NCBI GenBank assembly: GCA_900769975.1
Contig: CAAGIR010000008.1
Span: forward strand, 1-45,938
Length of the DNA stretch: 45,938 nucleotides
Direction of reading: 5' to 3'
Source: Spirochaetia bacterium
GTDB taxonomy: Bacteria > Spirochaetota > Spirochaetia > Treponematales > Treponemataceae
Position numbers and translations under genes: made by a program. The notes under the pieces are model-generated. The model was not told where the DNA came from and ran no database searches. It saw only the letters and a program-made list of their open reading frames with translations. Every line of letters starts with the position of its first letter. Positions within the stretch are counted from its first letter, which is position 1. Below are positions 7,952 to 15,524 of this stretch, piece by piece.

Positions 7952-8348
7952 AGAGGAGTTGGGCAGCTATAAGGAGGCTATTATTGTACGCCGGGCTGAG
8001 CTGTCCGCTATTAAGGCCAAAGGCAAAGGGTGGACCCCCGCGCTGCAGGCCGAGCTTGATGATATTGAGCGTTGCCTTAATGACATCAGCGCTATCAAGG
8101 CGTCATTATCAGGCGCGTCGGTGCCCGCTGATACCGGGTATACCCCAGAGCCGGGTACGGAAGGTATGGTGCATGCTGTAATTTTGAACGGCCGTCGCTT
8201 TAACCCGACCACAGGGGAGGAGGAGTCGGTGCCGTATAAGCAGTTGTTCACGCTCGGAGAGTGGCGCCTGTTCCAGGAGGCGCATAGCCGTATAGGGTAC
8301 AGTATAGTCGAGGTCTTGTATGAGCCTGGTAATATAAATAAGGTGTAG
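7914..8348 (+). CDS. Hypothetical protein between portal and scaffold
   Basis: 144 residues. It may start at 7914 or at the in-frame ATG 7920. The N-terminal half is a charged coiled coil (KLSKEELGSYKEAIIVRRAE). The C-terminal half is a small globular segment (HAVILNGRRFNPTTGEEESV, then LGEWRLFQEAHSRIGYSI). It overlaps the portal stop by 38 bp. The position would suit a head-maturation or portal-associated factor, but I see no protease motif and recognise no family. Confidence 0.55.
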   Translation: MLMEKQQLEKLSKEELGSYKEAIIVRRAELSAIKAKGKGWTPALQAELDDIERCLNDISAIKASLSGASVPADTGYTPEPGTEGMVHAVILNGRRFNPTTGEEESVPYKQLFTLGEWRLFQEAHSRIGYSIVEVLYEPGNINKV

Positions 8349-8351
8349 GCT

Positions 8352-9296
8352 ATGTTGACGGTGGATATACTTAGGTTGAGCCCGGTATTGTCGGGCCTTA
8401 CCGATGAGCAGCTCGGCGCTATCGCCGAGATGTCTAAGAATGACGAGGGTACTGTTATCGGGGCCAAAGTTGGCGAGGTGCATAATATGTACGCCTCTGA
8501 CATACACGCTATAACCGGGTTTAAGCAGAAAGACGGTGAGTCAGGTAATGAGTTCTCTAAGAGGGTGCTCACTGATTTTAAGTCGCGCGTTGACAAGGCC
8601 AAGTCGCTTAATGAGCAGCTTACTACGGCCAACGGCCGTATACAGGAGCTACAGTCTAAGTTAGAGGCTGGCGGCGGTGAGGAGACCGTCAAGGCGCTTA
8701 GGGACGCCCGTGTCACTATAGAGCAGCTGCGGGGCCAGGTGAAGGCTAAAGACGAGGAGCTTACGGCCAATAAGGCCCAGTTTGACAAGGACCTTACGGA
8801 CGTGCATTTGGATTATGCTTTTAAGGACGCGTTTTCAGGGCTTAAGTTTAAAGAGGGTATAACCGAGCCGCTGCAGAAGACGCTTATAGACGCGGCCAAG
8901 TCTGAGGTGCTTAGGAGGGGTAACCCTGAGTTTATTACCAACGGCGGTGGGGCCCGTGTGTTAGTGTTGAGGGGAGGGGACGGTAACATTATCAATAACC
9001 CAGGCAATAATCTTAACCCGTACACTGTGAGGGAGCTGGTTATGGAGACGTCTATTAAGGACGCCCTTGATTTTGGTACCACGCGTACAGGTACTGGCGG
9101 CAATGGCGGCGGTACCGGCGGTAATGGCGGCGGTAATACATTCAGCCTGCTGGGTGTCAAGAGCCAGTTAGAGGCCGACGCCGCGATAGAGTCTTACCTG
9201 TTATCTAATGGCTATACCAGAGATTCTCATGAGTTTGCCGTCGAGTCTATGAAGCTCAGGAATGAGAACAAGGTCTCCGAGCTGCCTATAAAATGA
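8352..9296 (+). CDS. Capsid scaffold protein
   Basis: 314 residues, directly upstream of the major capsid gene. A long coiled coil occupies about residues 80-150 (KAKSLNEQLTTANGRIQELQ continuing into VTIEQLRGQVKAKDEELTAN). A glycine-rich linker (TGGNGGGTGGNGGGN) follows near residue 255, then a short C-terminal domain that probably contacts capsid subunits. The architecture resembles GP20-type minor structural/scaffold proteins of Gram-positive phages. The scaffold directs prohead assembly and leaves before DNA packaging. Confidence 0.75.
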   Translation: MLTVDILRLSPVLSGLTDEQLGAIAEMSKNDEGTVIGAKVGEVHNMYASDIHAITGFKQKDGESGNEFSKRVLTDFKSRVDKAKSLNEQLTTANGRIQELQSKLEAGGGEETVKALRDARVTIEQLRGQVKAKDEELTANKAQFDKDLTDVHLDYAFKDAFSGLKFKEGITEPLQKTLIDAAKSEVLRRGNPEFITNGGGARVLVLRGGDGNIINNPGNNLNPYTVRELVMETSIKDALDFGTTRTGTGGNGGGTGGNGGGNTFSLLGVKSQLEADAAIESYLLSNGYTRDSHEFAVESMKLRNENKVSELPIK

Positions 9297-9345
9297 TGTA
9301 TTGTTGTTGTTGTGGTGTGTGGTGTTATGTTGTGTTGTGTTGTGA
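9297..9345. repeat. GT-only low-complexity tract
   Basis: Between the scaffold stop and the capsid promoter the top strand is almost pure G and T, with TTG and TGTGT units. It has no coding sense. It could be transcript-end or spacer DNA, and it gives extreme strand asymmetry over about 45 bp. Confidence 0.6.
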
Positions 9346-9373
9346 ATTGCTCTCAAATTTTTTTTAATTTTTT

Positions 9374-9406
9374 TTGTCATACGTATTAGATTTTTTATTA
9401 TCTTTG
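9374..9406 (+). promoter_or_regulatory. Extended promoter with CGTATTA spacer element
   Basis: TTGTCATACGTATTA at 9374-9388 followed by TATCTTTG at 9399-9406. The same arrangement, TTGTCATnCGTATTA and TATCTTTG with 22 nt between TTG and TA, occurs at 27352-27385. A weaker copy is at 37343-37376. It drives the major capsid gene. Confidence 0.75.
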
Positions 9407-9428
9407 TAGTTAATTAAATATTTGGTTT

Positions 9429-10475
9429 ATGTCATTAGTTTTAACCCGCATTCAGAACCTTAGGGCTAACTCAAACCTTGATAAGTTCGAGTACCGCCCC
9501 AGCAGATATGGCGCGTTAGACGCGTTTATGTCGCAGACAGACAGCCCTACAGGCATAATTACGCCGGAGCTTAAGGAGAAGGCCCGTATGTCGATGGGCA
9601 GCACGCTTGAGACTCCCGTAATAAATTACGACTCTGGTATCAGCATCGGCAGTACGCGTACCCTGACTATCGAGGATAGTGAGAACACCTCTAAGATGGT
9701 GCAGGTGTCGTTTGCCACCTATTCATGGGGCTTTACCATTACCCCGTCGTTATATATGAATAACGAAATCTCAATCCAGAAGGATTTTGAGACCAAGATG
9801 ATGAAGTATGTATACGCCTTGGCGCGTAAGCTTGATGAGACGGCTTTGACCACTTTGGCCGCCGCTAAGACACAGAAGCTTAATAACCCGCTCCAATACG
9901 CGTTTACGTCTAACGCTGTGGCGGCCACATGGGGGCAGCGTGAGAATGTTTTTGGGGATATTGACGTTATGATGGGCGCCAACGACTTCTACGGGCAGCT
10001 GCATATTATTGGTGACGCCGGCGTAGAGTCTATTATGCGTAAGTTACAGCAGAAGGGCCTTTATAATAGTGAGAACAAGCAGAATGAGTTCGGCACCAAG
10101 ATTGTGCATTTCTCTAATAGCATCCAGTCCGCATCAGGCAAGTACGCCCAGGGCTATGCTGTTAACGCGGACTCACTCGGCATGTTGGTGCGTTTCGAGC
10201 GTGACTGCCTGCTTGGCACGGTCTCAGGTGATGGGCATGAGTGGGGTATAGCCACGTTGCCTATACTTAATATGCCAGTGGGTACGTATTTCTATGACTC
10301 TGTTGGTGATTATAGCGCCTTAGCGGGCGAGGCATCCGCCGATATGACCCGTACACGCAAGGAGCATTACGGCTTCGCTGTTGACGTGGCGTTTTTAACC
10401 GCCTATAACAGTGCCCCTACCACTAACCCCAGCCCTATATTAGCCTTTAACGTGGCTAAGGAGGTTGCTCAGTAG
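9429..10475 (+). CDS. Major capsid protein
   Basis: 348 residues, directly after the scaffold and with its own strong promoter. The sequence has the feel of HK97-fold capsid proteins of Bacteroidota phages: an N-terminal arm (LTRIQNLRANSNLDKFEYRP), a central ARKLDETALTTLAAAKTQ helix, and DIDVMMGANDFYGQLHIIGD in the A domain. Codon usage is balanced and ATC is used for Ile, in contrast to terL, consistent with high expression. I see no N-terminal protease-cleavage signature, in line with a separate scaffold gene. Confidence 0.85.
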   Translation: MSLVLTRIQNLRANSNLDKFEYRPSRYGALDAFMSQTDSPTGIITPELKEKARMSMGSTLETPVINYDSGISIGSTRTLTIEDSENTSKMVQVSFATYSWGFTITPSLYMNNEISIQKDFETKMMKYVYALARKLDETALTTLAAAKTQKLNNPLQYAFTSNAVAATWGQRENVFGDIDVMMGANDFYGQLHIIGDAGVESIMRKLQQKGLYNSENKQNEFGTKIVHFSNSIQSASGKYAQGYAVNADSLGMLVRFERDCLLGTVSGDGHEWGIATLPILNMPVGTYFYDSVGDYSALAGEASADMTRTRKEHYGFAVDVAFLTAYNSAPTTNPSPILAFNVAKEVAQ

Positions 10476-10578
10476 TTATATTAGGTTTTAAAGACACAGG
10501 TCCGGCGTTCTACCGCAAAGAAGCTATGGCAACTCAATCTTTGTATTTAGGTCCGGACCTTTTTAATATGATAAAGAT

Positions 10579-11316
10579 ATGCCAGGTAATTTGGTTATAA
10601 ACGGTGATTTCTCTGAGATGGAGTATCCAGTACCGGCCAGCGAAGCTTCCTTATGGGAGGAGGGTTCATATGGTACGTATATGTCTTTTCATTATAGGCC
10701 TTATGGGTGGGGTATATCCTCCTTTACGGGGTATGAGCGTATGGTTAGAACCACGGAGCCTGTTACGACGGACCTCCTAAATCCGTACACTGGTTTTGAC
10801 GAGGAGCTTGGCAAGTCTTATATATACTTATACCACGCGAAGAAGCGTGTTTATTATAACAATAAGGGTAAACGTAAGCTATCAAGCAGCGGCCATGATA
10901 AGAGGGTGTACCAGATATTTTCACGAGACGCGGTTAAGGATGGCCATAAATACAGGCTTACCTTCATGGCCAGGGGTGTCGAGGGCTACGGCTGTACCGT
11001 AAGTGTCGGCTTTTGTAAGTATCGACCGTTGGTCATATCCTCTAATATTAAGCCTAATAGGCCAGAAGGTATGCCGCTTTCATATAGATACCAGCCTGTT
11101 ATATTTAGCGTCGCTGGCGCACATTTAGAGTTTAACATACTCGATTTTGCGGACCCGTATAGCTGGAACAGGTGCAGTACCGAGTTTACCGCTGATTATA
11201 TAACGAGTGATACTGATTTCAGAGATACAGAGTATCCTGGTATATATATAAGTTTACTTAATTTGAGCGGGCATGACGCTGTGGCCATAACGGATGTGAC
11301 ATTGGAGGAGCTATGA
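10579..11316 (+). CDS. Virion protein with carbohydrate-binding-like (jelly-roll) fold
   Basis: 245 residues. The start NLVINGDFSEMEYPV, a central RVYQIFSRDAVKDGHKYRLT strand pair and the end VAITDVTLEEL match the usual beginning, middle and end of galactose-binding-like or CBM4/9-type domains ('NLl.NGDFe ... Y.lsF.ar ... iDdV.l'). These domains bind sugars. On a virion they could decorate the head or hold mucin or capsular polysaccharide. The stop overlaps the next start by 4 bp (ATGA), so the two are coupled. The 103 bp upstream hold a small palindrome at 10550-10559. Confidence 0.55.
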   Translation: MPGNLVINGDFSEMEYPVPASEASLWEEGSYGTYMSFHYRPYGWGISSFTGYERMVRTTEPVTTDLLNPYTGFDEELGKSYIYLYHAKKRVYYNNKGKRKLSSSGHDKRVYQIFSRDAVKDGHKYRLTFMARGVEGYGCTVSVGFCKYRPLVISSNIKPNRPEGMPLSYRYQPVIFSVAGAHLEFNILDFADPYSWNRCSTEFTADYITSDTDFRDTEYPGIYISLLNLSGHDAVAITDVTLEEL

Positions 11317-13361
11317 TACAGTATACCAAGGTGCAGGACAAGTTGCTCGGCCTTATAGGCTGGAGCGGTGACGACGGCAGCGGTGTCACCCTTAGTGGCG
11401 ATATAATCCGCAGCGAGTCAGGTCTGTTTTATCAGCAGGCCCACCCGTTGCTTACCCTGCGTAACATATCTAATGTGGCGCCAGAGTTTGAGCATGAGGA
11501 GTATCCGGAGTTTAATCCGGATTCGGATTACAGTAGGGGTGATATAGTATCGTATAATGGGGTATTATATATAGCATCGTCTGATATTTCCGCGCGTGTA
11601 CCGGTTAAAGAGGGCGAGTTGCTACGTAATACGGATTTCAGGCTTGAGTCTTATCAGTCGGAGCTGTATAACCGTAATTCGCCTACTGGCGATGGTTACG
11701 CTACTAAGCAGCCGTTACCGCCTTTTGACAGGTTTAAGCGCCTTGGCATAAAGCATTGGAACACCTGTATGCTGTCTAAGTATGACCTTATAAATCCCGT
11801 GAGGAGGTTGTTACCCGTCACCGATATACACACGGTAACGCTTGCCAGCCGCGGTAATGACGACAGGAGGCTGTATCAGGTTATAGATGGGGGCCTTATA
11901 CCCGGTGCCCGCTACAGGCTGTCTGTATCGTTCGCGCCTAATGATAATACTGACAAGTATATGCCGCACGCCAGCATAAACAGGGTACGTTTGGGGGTGG
12001 GCTGTATATTTGATAAGAGTAAATTAGGTGATATACCTGAGGGCTCCGCGCCTATACGGTCTAATTTATACGAGCTGGACGCTGTATTAGGCGAGGGAAA
12101 TCCTATACCCCGTAATATACAGAACTTCGGGGCCTATAAAAATGTCAAGTACGGGGACGCCATTGAGGTTACGGGTAAGGTAAGGAGCAGCCTTGAGTTC
12201 ACCGCGGGTACGAGCCGGTTTAAAGGCAAGGATTATACCGATAACGCTATATTTATAGGCACCTCTATAGGTGGTCCCCCGTATACAGGTGAAAGGATGA
12301 CTGCCCTTGTTTATAACCCAAGTCTGATTATGATAGAGGGCCTCCCCAGCGTCCCACCTGATTCGAATAATTTATGGGAGCTGTATACGCCTAAGGACCC
12401 GTTAGCCGAGTGGCTGAAGAGTAAGACAGTAGCCAGCATACAGAGGGTTATTACACGGTTCTGTAACGAGAAGGTTGTCGGGGGTACCATGAAGAATATA
12501 TTTGAGAACCGGCTGTTATTCAGTGGGGCTGGGCGCCCACAAGACAGCTTTGCTTTTAAGCAGAGAATCGCCGGCCTGGAGCTTGTACCGCCGCGTGTGA
12601 GAGGTGTCGCGCTTATAATTAACCGGATAGGTCTGCAGTTTACCAAGCCCGGACTTTACCGTATTTATATTATGAATTCCGCGGGTAGCGGGCCTTATAG
12701 GGTGTTTGAGTTTAATAAGGCCTCAGGCGCGGGTAGTATAGAGTGGTTTGATACAGGCGGCCTGTGTCTTCCGTATACCGGTGACGGTATAGAGCCAGGG
12801 GGCAGTTGGTTTGTGTGTTACCAGACTTTTGAGTTACCAGAGGAGAGCAGGCCTATACGTAAGGACCGTGACTGGTCTAAGGCCCCGTGTTCCGCTTGTT
12901 CCAGGGCGGATATGTTAGAGTGGCAGGCGTGGTCACGTTATGTCGAGGTGCATCCGTTCTATAACGGGTCTATGGATTTAGGCTCTTGGGATAGCGATAA
13001 AAGCATGTATGCCTATGATAATAATTTTGGCCTTAACATTGATATGACTTTGGCCTGCGATTTTACGGACTTTATAATAGACAACAGGCATTTGTTTATC
13101 GATGTTCTTATGAGGCAGGTCGCGGTTGATTTATTACGTGAGTTCGCGTATAACGCCAACGCCCGTACTAATAGGAATGTGCTTAACGCCTCGCGTATTG
13201 ATATAATGAGGGAGCTTGACGGGTCCTCAGATAGTAATAATAGTACAGGGCTTAATTACCAGCTTGACCTGGCGTATAAGGCGCTTAGGCTTAGCACGTC
13301 TGGTTTTTATAAGCCGTGTATGCCTTGTAACAATAACGGTATAAAATACAGGTCTACGTAA
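11313..13361 (+). CDS. Large virion protein with CBM-like modules
   Basis: 682 residues, translationally coupled to the previous gene. The N-terminal part contains DYSRGDIVSYNGVLYIASSD at about residues 70-90, a pattern of small chitin-binding-like (CBM5/12) modules. It is followed by GELLRNTDFRLES and DDRRLYQVIDGGLIPGARYR, a second jelly-roll-like segment resembling the upstream protein. The C-terminal 170 residues are different, with a conserved-looking WQAWSRYVEVHPFYNGSMDL and a terminal CMPCNNNG. A structural protein of this size between the capsid and neck genes is common in Bacteroidota phages. It may be a head fibre or a neck protein. The function is inferred. Confidence 0.55.
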   Translation: MIQYTKVQDKLLGLIGWSGDDGSGVTLSGDIIRSESGLFYQQAHPLLTLRNISNVAPEFEHEEYPEFNPDSDYSRGDIVSYNGVLYIASSDISARVPVKEGELLRNTDFRLESYQSELYNRNSPTGDGYATKQPLPPFDRFKRLGIKHWNTCMLSKYDLINPVRRLLPVTDIHTVTLASRGNDDRRLYQVIDGGLIPGARYRLSVSFAPNDNTDKYMPHASINRVRLGVGCIFDKSKLGDIPEGSAPIRSNLYELDAVLGEGNPIPRNIQNFGAYKNVKYGDAIEVTGKVRSSLEFTAGTSRFKGKDYTDNAIFIGTSIGGPPYTGERMTALVYNPSLIMIEGLPSVPPDSNNLWELYTPKDPLAEWLKSKTVASIQRVITRFCNEKVVGGTMKNIFENRLLFSGAGRPQDSFAFKQRIAGLELVPPRVRGVALIINRIGLQFTKPGLYRIYIMNSAGSGPYRVFEFNKASGAGSIEWFDTGGLCLPYTGDGIEPGGSWFVCYQTFELPEESRPIRKDRDWSKAPCSACSRADMLEWQAWSRYVEVHPFYNGSMDLGSWDSDKSMYAYDNNFGLNIDMTLACDFTDFIIDNRHLFIDVLMRQVAVDLLREFAYNANARTNRNVLNASRIDIMRELDGSSDSNNSTGLNYQLDLAYKALRLSTSGFYKPCMPCNNNGIKYRST

Positions 13362-13362
13362 C

Positions 13363-13869
13363 ATGGCGCGAGGGGTGTATTATAATTTGTCAGTACGTAA
13401 CCTGGTATACCGTTTGCGTAAGTTCCGTAGTATTATAAACGATGGGCTGAGGGAGTGTATGCTAAATATGGACGTAGGTTTTTTTATTAAGTCGAGTATA
13501 CAGGACCAGACTTTTTTAGGCCTTGACGGCTACGGGCGCCGTATCGAGCCGCCTTACGCCGAGCGTACTATACGCCGTAAGATACGTAAGGGGCAGCCTA
13601 TCGACAGGGTTACTTTACGTGATACTGGGGCTATGATGTCATTTGTAAGGCTTAAAGTAATTGCGGACGAGGAGGGCTTCTATATTTGGTCAGTGCCTTT
13701 CCGTGGTGATAATGCGGAGGCGTATAACAAGAAGGTCAACGCGGTTGTCAACAGGTACGGCAGGGCTATATTTAGGATAAATAATGATACTTTTAACGCG
13801 CTTTTAAATATTATTATTAGGCCTTATTTGGCTAAAAAATTAAAAGAGACACTTTTAGATGATAAGTAA
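13363..13869 (+). CDS. Head-tail joining protein (virion morphogenesis type)
   Basis: 168 residues. It starts 1 bp after the previous stop. The segment GLDGYGRRIEPPYAERTI with RKGQPIDRVTLRDTGAMM is typical of small neck proteins of the HK97 gp10 / Mu gpG type, where 'G.G..I.PPY...T...K...Gq..d...L.dTG.m' recurs. These proteins sit between head and tail or help close the tail. The stop overlaps the next gene by 11 bp. Confidence 0.65.
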   Translation: MARGVYYNLSVRNLVYRLRKFRSIINDGLRECMLNMDVGFFIKSSIQDQTFLGLDGYGRRIEPPYAERTIRRKIRKGQPIDRVTLRDTGAMMSFVRLKVIADEEGFYIWSVPFRGDNAEAYNKKVNAVVNRYGRAIFRINNDTFNALLNIIIRPYLAKKLKETLLDDK

Positions 13870-14485
13870 TAGCGCGCATATAGGGTATAAGGATAGGCCG
13901 GTATTGCTTGATAGGGCCGTGCAAGATATATGCCGCGGCCTTAAAAGTAAGTTCAGTTGGCTTGATAACGCTTTTGGCCGCGCCTATAAGCTTACGGCCT
14001 ATTCGGCCTCTGGGGAGAGGTATACCTACCCGGCCATATATACCGGGGGCGGTGAGTATATGTCTGTACTGCCTAATGACAACTTCGGTAATTTCTCGTG
14101 GTTTGAGTTCTATGACCCGCAGGTTGTCAGTACCGGTTTTTCTCCGAGGCTGCCAGAGGTTACGGCCGAGGGGGCCATTGTGTTTTGGCTGGACCTGCAT
14201 TCTATATTTGATGACAGCTCGGTAATATACTCAGAGGAGGTTAAAAATGACATATTATCATTTTTGTCTTCTCCCGGTATTATATTAGGGTCCGGTAGCC
14301 TTATGGTTACGAGTGTTTATGAGTCCGTGGAGAACCTGTACCGCGGGTATTCATTAGAGAGGGCATACAGCGGCACGGGTAGTATAGGGTCTGTGCCTTA
14401 TAGTATTGACAGGCAGTATTTTATGTATCCGTATTATGGTTTTAGATTCGAGTTTAAGCTTAAAATAAAAGAAACATGTCTATGA
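13859..14485 (+). CDS. Tail completion / neck protein
   Basis: 208 residues. It contains FSWLDNAFGRAYKLTAYSAS then YTYPAIYTGGGEYMSVLPND and GNFSWFEFYDPQ, a sequence style I associate with a conserved neck/tail-terminator protein of Bacteroidota phages. It follows the head-tail joining gene and precedes the tail chaperones, the usual position of a tail terminator. Overlaps on both sides show tight operon packing. The family name is not certain. Confidence 0.6.
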   Translation: MISNSAHIGYKDRPVLLDRAVQDICRGLKSKFSWLDNAFGRAYKLTAYSASGERYTYPAIYTGGGEYMSVLPNDNFGNFSWFEFYDPQVVSTGFSPRLPEVTAEGAIVFWLDLHSIFDDSSVIYSEEVKNDILSFLSSPGIILGSGSLMVTSVYESVENLYRGYSLERAYSGTGSIGSVPYSIDRQYFMYPYYGFRFEFKLKIKETCL

Positions 14486-14742
14486 TTAGTCTATTTTTAG
14501 TCAGCTCTATGTTGTTAGGTATTTTTGTGGCCTTTGTAGTCTCTGCTTTGACTATATCTGGCCTGCGGTATAAGGCCGCCCAGAGGGCCCCACTTATGGT
14601 GGGTAAGGCCCTGTCCTGTGATTTTTGTCTGAGTTTTTGGTTTTCACTCGCTGTCTCGGTGGCTATAGCTTTAGTATTGTGGGAGTCGTGGCCTGTTTTT
14701 ATGCCTGTTTTTTCAACCCCGGTAGCTAAGTTTTTTGAATGA
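14476..14742 (+). CDS. Two-span membrane protein
   Basis: 88 residues with two hydrophobic segments (about 4-27, MISLFLVSSMLLGIFVAFVV, and about 55-70) joined by a loop containing a CDFC motif. The CDFCLSFW pattern resembles small membrane proteins with a thiol pair facing one side. It overlaps the previous stop and the next start (ATGA-type), so it belongs to the tail operon. A membrane protein between the neck and tail-chaperone genes is odd. It may act in superinfection exclusion or DNA entry, but nothing in the sequence shows which. Confidence 0.6.
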   Translation: MSMISLFLVSSMLLGIFVAFVVSALTISGLRYKAAQRAPLMVGKALSCDFCLSFWFSLAVSVAIALVLWESWPVFMPVFSTPVAKFFE

Positions 14743-15143
14743 GGCGTATAGAGTTTAACGGGCATATACTGGAGCTTTACGATGATGTAGAGGACATGCC
14801 TATTATAAATTTTCAGAAGTATAATAAATATCTGCTTATAGATTCGGGTATAGGCTCCGATGCGGATAGTATAGACGCGCATATTGTCAAAGTCGCAAAG
14901 CTTATTAAGGCTAATGACCACGAGAAGGCCCTGCAAGAGTTAAATAATATGAGGCATAATATGTATATGGTCAATTGTGAAATATCGCCTATGCACATGG
15001 CTTTTGCGGCTTTGATAAAGAGCGTGGACGGGAAGGACGTGACGGACCTCTCAGATAGTGGCCTTACCGCGCTTTTAGGGCGTATACGGACTATAAAGCG
15101 CCATGTTATCCTTGATTTTATGTCGGGGTTAAAAAAAAAATAG
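14739..15143 (+). CDS. Tail assembly chaperone, short form (G-like)
   Basis: 134 residues, a small helical protein (HIVKVAKLIKANDHEKALQE) ending in GLKKK at an A10 run and TAG. In siphoviruses two overlapping ORFs directly before the tape measure encode chaperones that bind the tape measure protein, and the second ORF is reached by a programmed frameshift. Position, size and the slippery run all match. It starts at an ATGA overlap with the upstream membrane protein. Confidence 0.75.
   Translation: MRRIEFNGHILELYDDVEDMPIINFQKYNKYLLIDSGIGSDADSIDAHIVKVAKLIKANDHEKALQELNNMRHNMYMVNCEISPMHMAFAALIKSVDGKDVTDLSDSGLTALLGRIRTIKRHVILDFMSGLKKK
15131..15140 (+). promoter_or_regulatory. Slippery A10 run: programmed -1 frameshift site
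   Basis: Frame 0 reads TTA AAA AAA AAA TAG, and the stop follows immediately. A -1 slip on the A run continues as ATA GCC GAT ACC CTC GTG and stays open to 15484. The downstream ORF has no ATG and no good start of its own (only GTG 15155), so access by frameshift is the simplest reading. Confidence 0.8.
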
Positions 15144-15484
15144 CCGATACCCTCGTGGTATATTTTCCAGGTGACTTTACGGTAGGGGCCAAATCTAAGG
15201 CGTTATACGCCAAATTGAAGGAGCGGGCGAGTGTTATGCTGGATTGTATTATAGACGGCTCTGATAATAGCGCGGCCATAAATGATATTGACGCGGAGAT
15301 ATTCAGTATGTACAGGCCCGATGTTTTTACGGGCCCTGGGTCAGTAGAGGTATGTTTTGACAAATCTTTTGAGATGGCGTGCCTCCTTATATCGCAGAAA
15401 ACAAATGCGGACGCGCGTAAGATGACGGTATTACAATTTTATAGTGCCCTGGATATAATAAAAAAGCAGACGGACGTGAATTGA
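15140..15484 (+). CDS. Tail assembly chaperone T extension (GT fusion by -1 frameshift)
   Basis: About 114 residues added to the 134-residue short form by a -1 slip, giving a fusion of about 248 residues. The T part begins IADTLVVYFPGDFTVGAKSK and ends QTDVN. In lambda and many other siphophages the G and GT proteins are made in a fixed ratio and coat the tape measure during tail assembly, with the T part recruiting tail tube subunits. Independent initiation at GTG 15155 is possible but would leave a gene without a usual start at a spot where a frameshift is expected. Confidence 0.75.
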   Translation: MADTLVVYFPGDFTVGAKSKALYAKLKERASVMLDCIIDGSDNSAAINDIDAEIFSMYRPDVFTGPGSVEVCFDKSFEMACLLISQKTNADARKMTVLQFYSALDIIKKQTDVN

Positions 15485-15498
15485 CTTTAAGTTTTTTG

Positions 15499-15507
15499 TA
15501 TATTTGC
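15499..15507 (+). promoter_or_regulatory. TAnnTTTG promoter element upstream of tape measure gene
   Basis: TATATTTGC, 18 bp before the tape measure ATG at 15525. It matches the -7 consensus but lacks both the 10-bp direct repeats and the CGTATTA element found elsewhere. Confidence 0.55.
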
Positions 15508-15524
15508 AGAAAATGAATTAGCCT

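Noticed and set aside
10526..10600. 24-codon ORF starting MATQSLYLG and a GGTCCGGACC palindrome at 10550
   Set aside because: Too short and overlaps the next gene. The palindrome is only 10 bp, though a distant 7-bp match at 10499 could make a weak RNA structure.
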